Below, piece after piece: positions 5,293 through 7,604 of a stretch of 7,604 nt of DNA; positions within the stretch are counted from its first letter, which is position 1, and each line of letters opens with the position of its first letter. The stretch is taken from contig SKJO01000050.1 of the NCBI GenBank assembly GCA_007121975.1, forward strand, positions 1 through 7,604, read 5' to 3'. A model generated the notes under the pieces. That model made no database searches. It was not told the origin of the DNA and saw nothing but the letters and a program-made list of their open reading frames with translations. Source of the stretch: Nitriliruptoraceae bacterium. GTDB taxonomy: Bacteria; Actinomycetota; Nitriliruptoria; Nitriliruptorales; Nitriliruptoraceae. The translations under genes and the position numbers were made by a program.

Positions 5293-6342
5293 GTGCGCAG
5301 CCCCAAGGACTTCTTCGCCCCCCTGGCGATCGGCGCACCCGATCCGGTGCGCGAGATCCCGTTCCGACCCTCGCGGATGATCCACTTCTTCGACCCGTCG
5401 AACCCGAAGATGGTCGCCAAGGTCCCCGACATCGCACCCAAGGTCGATGTGCTGCTCGGCAACCTCGAGGACGCCATCCAGATCGCCAACAAGGAGTCGG
5501 CCCGCGCCGGGCTCGTCGAGGTGGGACGCAGCGTCGACCTCGGCACGACCCAGCTGTGGACCCGCGTCAACGCGCTGGACTCCCCCTGGATCCTCGACGA
5601 CCTGATCACGCTGGTGACCGAGATCGGCGACAAGCTCGACGTCATCATGCTGCCCAAGGTCGAGGGCGCGGAGGACATCCATTACGCCGACCGCCTGCTC
5701 GCCCAGCTCGAGGCCCGGGCCGGACTCGACCGACCGATCCTGCTGCACGCGCTGCTCGAGACCGCCCGCGGAGTCGCCAACGTCGAGGAGATCTGCCTGG
5801 CGAGCCCCCGAATGCAGGGCCTGTCGCTCGGCCCCGCCGACCTCGCGGCCAGCCGCCGAATGAAGACCACGCGGGTGGGTGGCGGGCACCCCGGCTACCT
5901 CGTGCGCGAGGATCCGGTCGACGGCGACATCGAGGCGGCGCGTGCCACCGCCCAGCAGGACCTGTGGCACTACACCCTGGCACGCATGGTCGACGCCTGC
6001 GGAACCGCCGGCATCCTGCCCTACTACGGACCGTTCGGCGACATCAAGGACACCGTCGCCTGCGAGGACCAGTTCCGCAATGCCTACCTGCTGGGCTGCG
6101 TCGGGGCCTGGAGCCTGCACCCGGTGCAGATCGGCATCGCCAAGAAGGTGTTCTCCCCCGAACCCTCCGAGGTGGCGTGGGCCAAGCGGGTGATCGAGGA
6201 GATGGGCGACGGCGCGGGTGCGGTCATGATCGACGGCAAGATGCAGGACGATGCCACCTACAAGCAGTGCCAGGTGGTGCTCGAGCTCGCCGCGGCCCTC
6301 GCCGAACGTGACCCGGAGCTCGCCGAGGCCTACGGGCTGTGA
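5293..6342 (+). CDS. mcl: L-malyl-CoA / beta-methylmalyl-CoA lyase, Chloroflexus type
   Basis: A 349-aa CitE-superfamily (HpcH/HpaI aldolase) lyase with a length and sequence strongly like the Chloroflexus aurantiacus enzyme (about 348 aa). Shared blocks are FYxPLAIGAP-like (7-16), GNLEDAI (56-62), VNALDSPW (92-99), KLDVIMLPKVEG (114-125), SLGPADLAAS (178-187), KTTRVGGGHP (191-200), MIDGKMQDDAT (312-322) and the ending AYGL. Expected reactions are cleavage of beta-methylmalyl-CoA to glyoxylate and propionyl-CoA, and reversible malyl-CoA formation from acetyl-CoA and glyoxylate. The Chloroflexus enzyme also cleaves citramalyl-CoA. Glu156 and Asp183 fit the Mg2+ ligands and Arg91 the substrate-binding arginine. 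The GTG start has AGGAG seven bases upstream. It lies divergent from mch, whose product it would use, and 105 nt before the second CitE-like gene. Confidence 0.93.
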   Translation: MRSPKDFFAPLAIGAPDPVREIPFRPSRMIHFFDPSNPKMVAKVPDIAPKVDVLLGNLEDAIQIANKESARAGLVEVGRSVDLGTTQLWTRVNALDSPWILDDLITLVTEIGDKLDVIMLPKVEGAEDIHYADRLLAQLEARAGLDRPILLHALLETARGVANVEEICLASPRMQGLSLGPADLAASRRMKTTRVGGGHPGYLVREDPVDGDIEAARATAQQDLWHYTLARMVDACGTAGILPYYGPFGDIKDTVACEDQFRNAYLLGCVGAWSLHPVQIGIAKKVFSPEPSEVAWAKRVIEEMGDGAGAVMIDGKMQDDATYKQCQVVLELAAALAERDPELAEAYGL

Positions 6343-6447
6343 CTGCGGTGGGGGCCCGCCACCATCCGACCTGCCCGGCAAGCCCCCGCCCCACCCGACG
6401 TCCAAACCGATTCCCGACCTGCTCGACGACGACCCCGAGGTGAAACC

Positions 6448-7323
6448 GTGACCGACGACCTGCGTCCCCGCCGCAGCGTGCTGTACATGCCCGGCGCCAA
6501 CGAACGTGCCCTGGCCAAAGCGACCGGACTGCCCGCCGACGCCCTGATCCTCGACCTCGAGGACGCCGTCGCCCCTGACGCGAAGTCCGCGGCCCGCGAG
6601 CGGGTCTGCGCAGCCGTCGGCGACGACCGCTACGGCCGCCGGGAGGTCGCGATCCGTGCCAACGGGCTGGACACGTCCTGGTACGCCGACGACGTCGCCG
6701 CGATCGCACCCGCCGGTCCGGACGCGCTGCTGGTGCCCAAGGTGTCCTCGCCCGGCGACGTGCACGCCATCGAGGCCGCCCTCGAGAAGCACGGGGCCCC
6801 CGACACGACCCGCATCTGGGCGATGCTGGAGACCCCGACGGCGGTGTTCAACGCCCGCGAGATCTGCGCCGCCTCCGAGCGGCTGGCGGTGCTGGTGATG
6901 GGCACCAACGACCTGGTCAAGGAGCTGCGCGCCCAGCACGTCCCGGGCCGCGCACCGCTGACCGCCGCGCTGTCGTGGTGCGTGCTGGCTGCCCGCGACG
7001 CCGGCAAGGTCATCGTCGACGGGGTCTTCAACGACCTCGGCGACGCCGAGGGCTTCGAGGCCGAGTGCCGACAGGGACGCAGCTTCGGGTTCGACGGCAA
7101 GACGCTGATCCACCCCAAGCAGCTCGAGGCCTGCAACCGCGTGTTCGCCCCCAGCGAGGACGAGGTCGCGCATGCCCGGGAGGTCATCGAGGCCTTCGAG
7201 GCCGCCCAACGCGAGGGGCGCGGGGTGGTCACCGTCGGTGGCCGGCTGATCGAGAACCTGCACGTCGAGGAGGCACGCCGCGCCGTCGCGCAGGCCGAGG
7301 CGATCGCCGCCATCGAGGACTGA
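6448..7323 (+). CDS. CitE-superfamily protein, Mcl2-type (3S)-malyl-CoA thioesterase candidate
   Basis: A 291-aa TIM-barrel protein of the CitE family, more like Rhodobacter Mcl2 and CitE-beta proteins than like the adjacent lyase. Visible blocks are RSVLYMPGANERAL (9-22), LILDLEDAVAPD (33-44), IRANGLD (69-75) with Arg70, LLVPKVSSP (94-102), AMLETPTAVFNAREI (125-139) with Glu128, MGTNDLVKEL (151-160) with Asp155, GRSFGFDGKTLIHPKQ and the end motif IENLHVEEARR. Glu128 and Asp155 fit Mg2+ ligands. In the ethylmalonyl-CoA pathway Mcl2 hydrolyses (3S)-malyl-CoA to malate and CoA, finishing the route begun by mcl; context favours this. A lyase role, such as citramalyl-CoA lyase, cannot be excluded. 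The GTG start has GAGG at 6437-6440, seven bases upstream. It is probably co-transcribed with mcl. Confidence 0.87.
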   Translation: MTDDLRPRRSVLYMPGANERALAKATGLPADALILDLEDAVAPDAKSAARERVCAAVGDDRYGRREVAIRANGLDTSWYADDVAAIAPAGPDALLVPKVSSPGDVHAIEAALEKHGAPDTTRIWAMLETPTAVFNAREICAASERLAVLVMGTNDLVKELRAQHVPGRAPLTAALSWCVLAARDAGKVIVDGVFNDLGDAEGFEAECRQGRSFGFDGKTLIHPKQLEACNRVFAPSEDEVAHAREVIEAFEAAQREGRGVVTVGGRLIENLHVEEARRAVAQAEAIAAIED

Positions 7324-7330
7324 GTCCTTG
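7314..7330. terminator. Weak hairpin at the stop codon, possible bidirectional terminator
   Basis: AGGACT (7316-7321) and AGTCCT (7323-7328) form a dyad across the stop codon of the CitE-like gene. As RNA this gives a stem of up to 7 bp, including one G-U pair, with TGA in the loop. Convergent genes end here, with stops only 15 bp apart, so a shared terminator is expected. There is no T-tract. Confidence 0.3.
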
Positions 7331-7338
7331 GGTGCCGC

Positions 7339-7604
7339 TCAGCCGGTGCCCGACCCTTCGACCTCCGACGCCTCGACAGCCGAGTGCTCGTCGCCCGGCG
7401 CCTGATCGCCCTCGCGCCGGCGGCGAGCGAGGTCGCCCGCATCGTGGAGGCGCTCACGGGCATGCTCGACACCGTCATGCAGGCGCTCACGGGCGTGGTC
7501 ACCGGCGTCATGCAGGCGCTCACGGGCGTGGTCACCGGCGTCATGCAGGCGATCGCGGGCGTGGTCACCGGCGTCATGCAGGCGATCGCGGGCGTGCCCG
7601 ACAC
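7339..7604 (-). CDS. C-terminal part of a hendecad-repeat (11-mer) helical protein
   Basis: The last 87 residues of a protein that starts beyond the right edge. The visible part has five consecutive 11-residue repeats, consensus HAR(D/E)RLHDAGD, then LARRRREGDQ and an acidic tail ending SEVEGSGTG before TGA at 7341-7339. Small hydrophobics fall at positions 2, 6 and 9 of each repeat (spacing 4-3-4), the pattern of hendecad coiled coils and of LEA-3 or apolipoprotein-like amphipathic helices; the rest is charged or His. The minus frame is favoured because repeats 4 and 5 differ at six bases within seven shared codons, all silent here, while the plus-strand reading would change amino acids. The stop is 15 bp from that of the CitE-like gene, convergent. 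Function unknown; a stress-protective, membrane-surface or envelope role would be a guess. Confidence 0.72.
   Translation of the reverse strand, partial: VGHARDRLHDAGDHARDRLHDAGDHARERLHDAGDHARERLHDGVEHARERLHDAGDLARRRREGDQAPGDEHSAVEASEVEGSGTG
7432..7596 (-). repeat. Five 33-bp tandem repeats (hendecad coding)
   Basis: Units at 7596-7564, 7563-7531, 7530-7498, 7497-7465 and 7464-7432 are contiguous and exactly 33 bp each. Units 1 and 2 are identical. Unit 3 differs at the third and fourth codons, and units 4 and 5 are more diverged. Identity rises toward the right edge, so the array probably continues there with recently duplicated copies. Confidence 0.9.

Noticed and set aside
5047..7263. A 738-codon open frame on the minus strand opposite mcl and the Mcl2-type gene
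   Set aside because: Its translation is low-complexity Gly/Val/Asp/His-rich and follows from the G/C third positions of the two recognised genes on the other strand.
7432..7596. CRISPR array
   Set aside because: The 33-bp units are directly adjacent with no spacers and encode a regular peptide repeat.
7324..7604. Plus-strand hydrophobic reading of the repeats (VMQALTGVVTG-type 11-mers)
   Set aside because: Differences between repeat copies change amino acids in this frame but are nearly all silent in the minus frame, and no supported start or ribosome site is seen.

Overview
The window is very GC-rich and densely coding, with third codon positions almost always G or C, frequent GTG starts and clear GGAG-type ribosome binding sites. 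The gene content points to an actinobacterium. The three S-layer-homology repeats each carry a Cys-x5-Cys pair (G-C-x5-C-P pattern), a style I associate with deep-branching Actinomycetota such as Acidimicrobiia or Nitriliruptoria. That placement is inference from style, not from a marker gene.

Layout from left to right. (1) 4-1314, minus: secreted SLH-repeat / coiled-coil / NlpC-P60 peptidoglycan hydrolase, behind a roughly 310-nt leader and promoter region. (2) 1625-2716, minus: a two-gene unit of a small CoA-binding Rossmann protein followed by a membrane CDP-alcohol phosphatidyltransferase. (3) 2849-3259, plus: a small four-helix membrane protein, divergent from the CoA-binding gene; the shared 132-nt gap holds a 35-bp near-perfect dyad. 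(4) 3321-5092, minus: mesaconyl-CoA hydratase (mch), an unrecognised 208-aa protein overlapping its end, then a proline-rich single-pass membrane protein with PPPGG heptad repeats. (5) 5293-7323, plus, divergent from mch: malyl-CoA/beta-methylmalyl-CoA lyase (mcl, Chloroflexus-like) and a second CitE-superfamily protein of the Mcl2 (malyl-CoA thioesterase) type. (6) 7339 to the right edge, minus: the C-terminus of a protein made of 11-residue hendecad repeats.

The metabolic core is mch plus the two CitE-like genes. Mesaconyl-CoA is hydrated to beta-methylmalyl-CoA, which is cleaved to glyoxylate and propionyl-CoA. Glyoxylate can be condensed with acetyl-CoA to malyl-CoA, which an Mcl2-type thioesterase would convert to malate. 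This is the lower half of the ethylmalonyl-CoA pathway, and part of the 3-hydroxypropionate bicycle. The two halves face away from each other across a 200-bp gap with three separate palindromes, so joint control is likely. The upper-half enzymes (Ccr, Ecm, Mcd) are not in this window.

I found no CRISPR array, transposon, phage gene, tRNA or rRNA. The strongest less-ordinary signals are the hendecad-repeat protein, whose repeat copies differ mostly by synonymous changes in the minus-strand frame, the palindrome cluster between mch and mcl, and the 35-bp dyad at 2785-2819.
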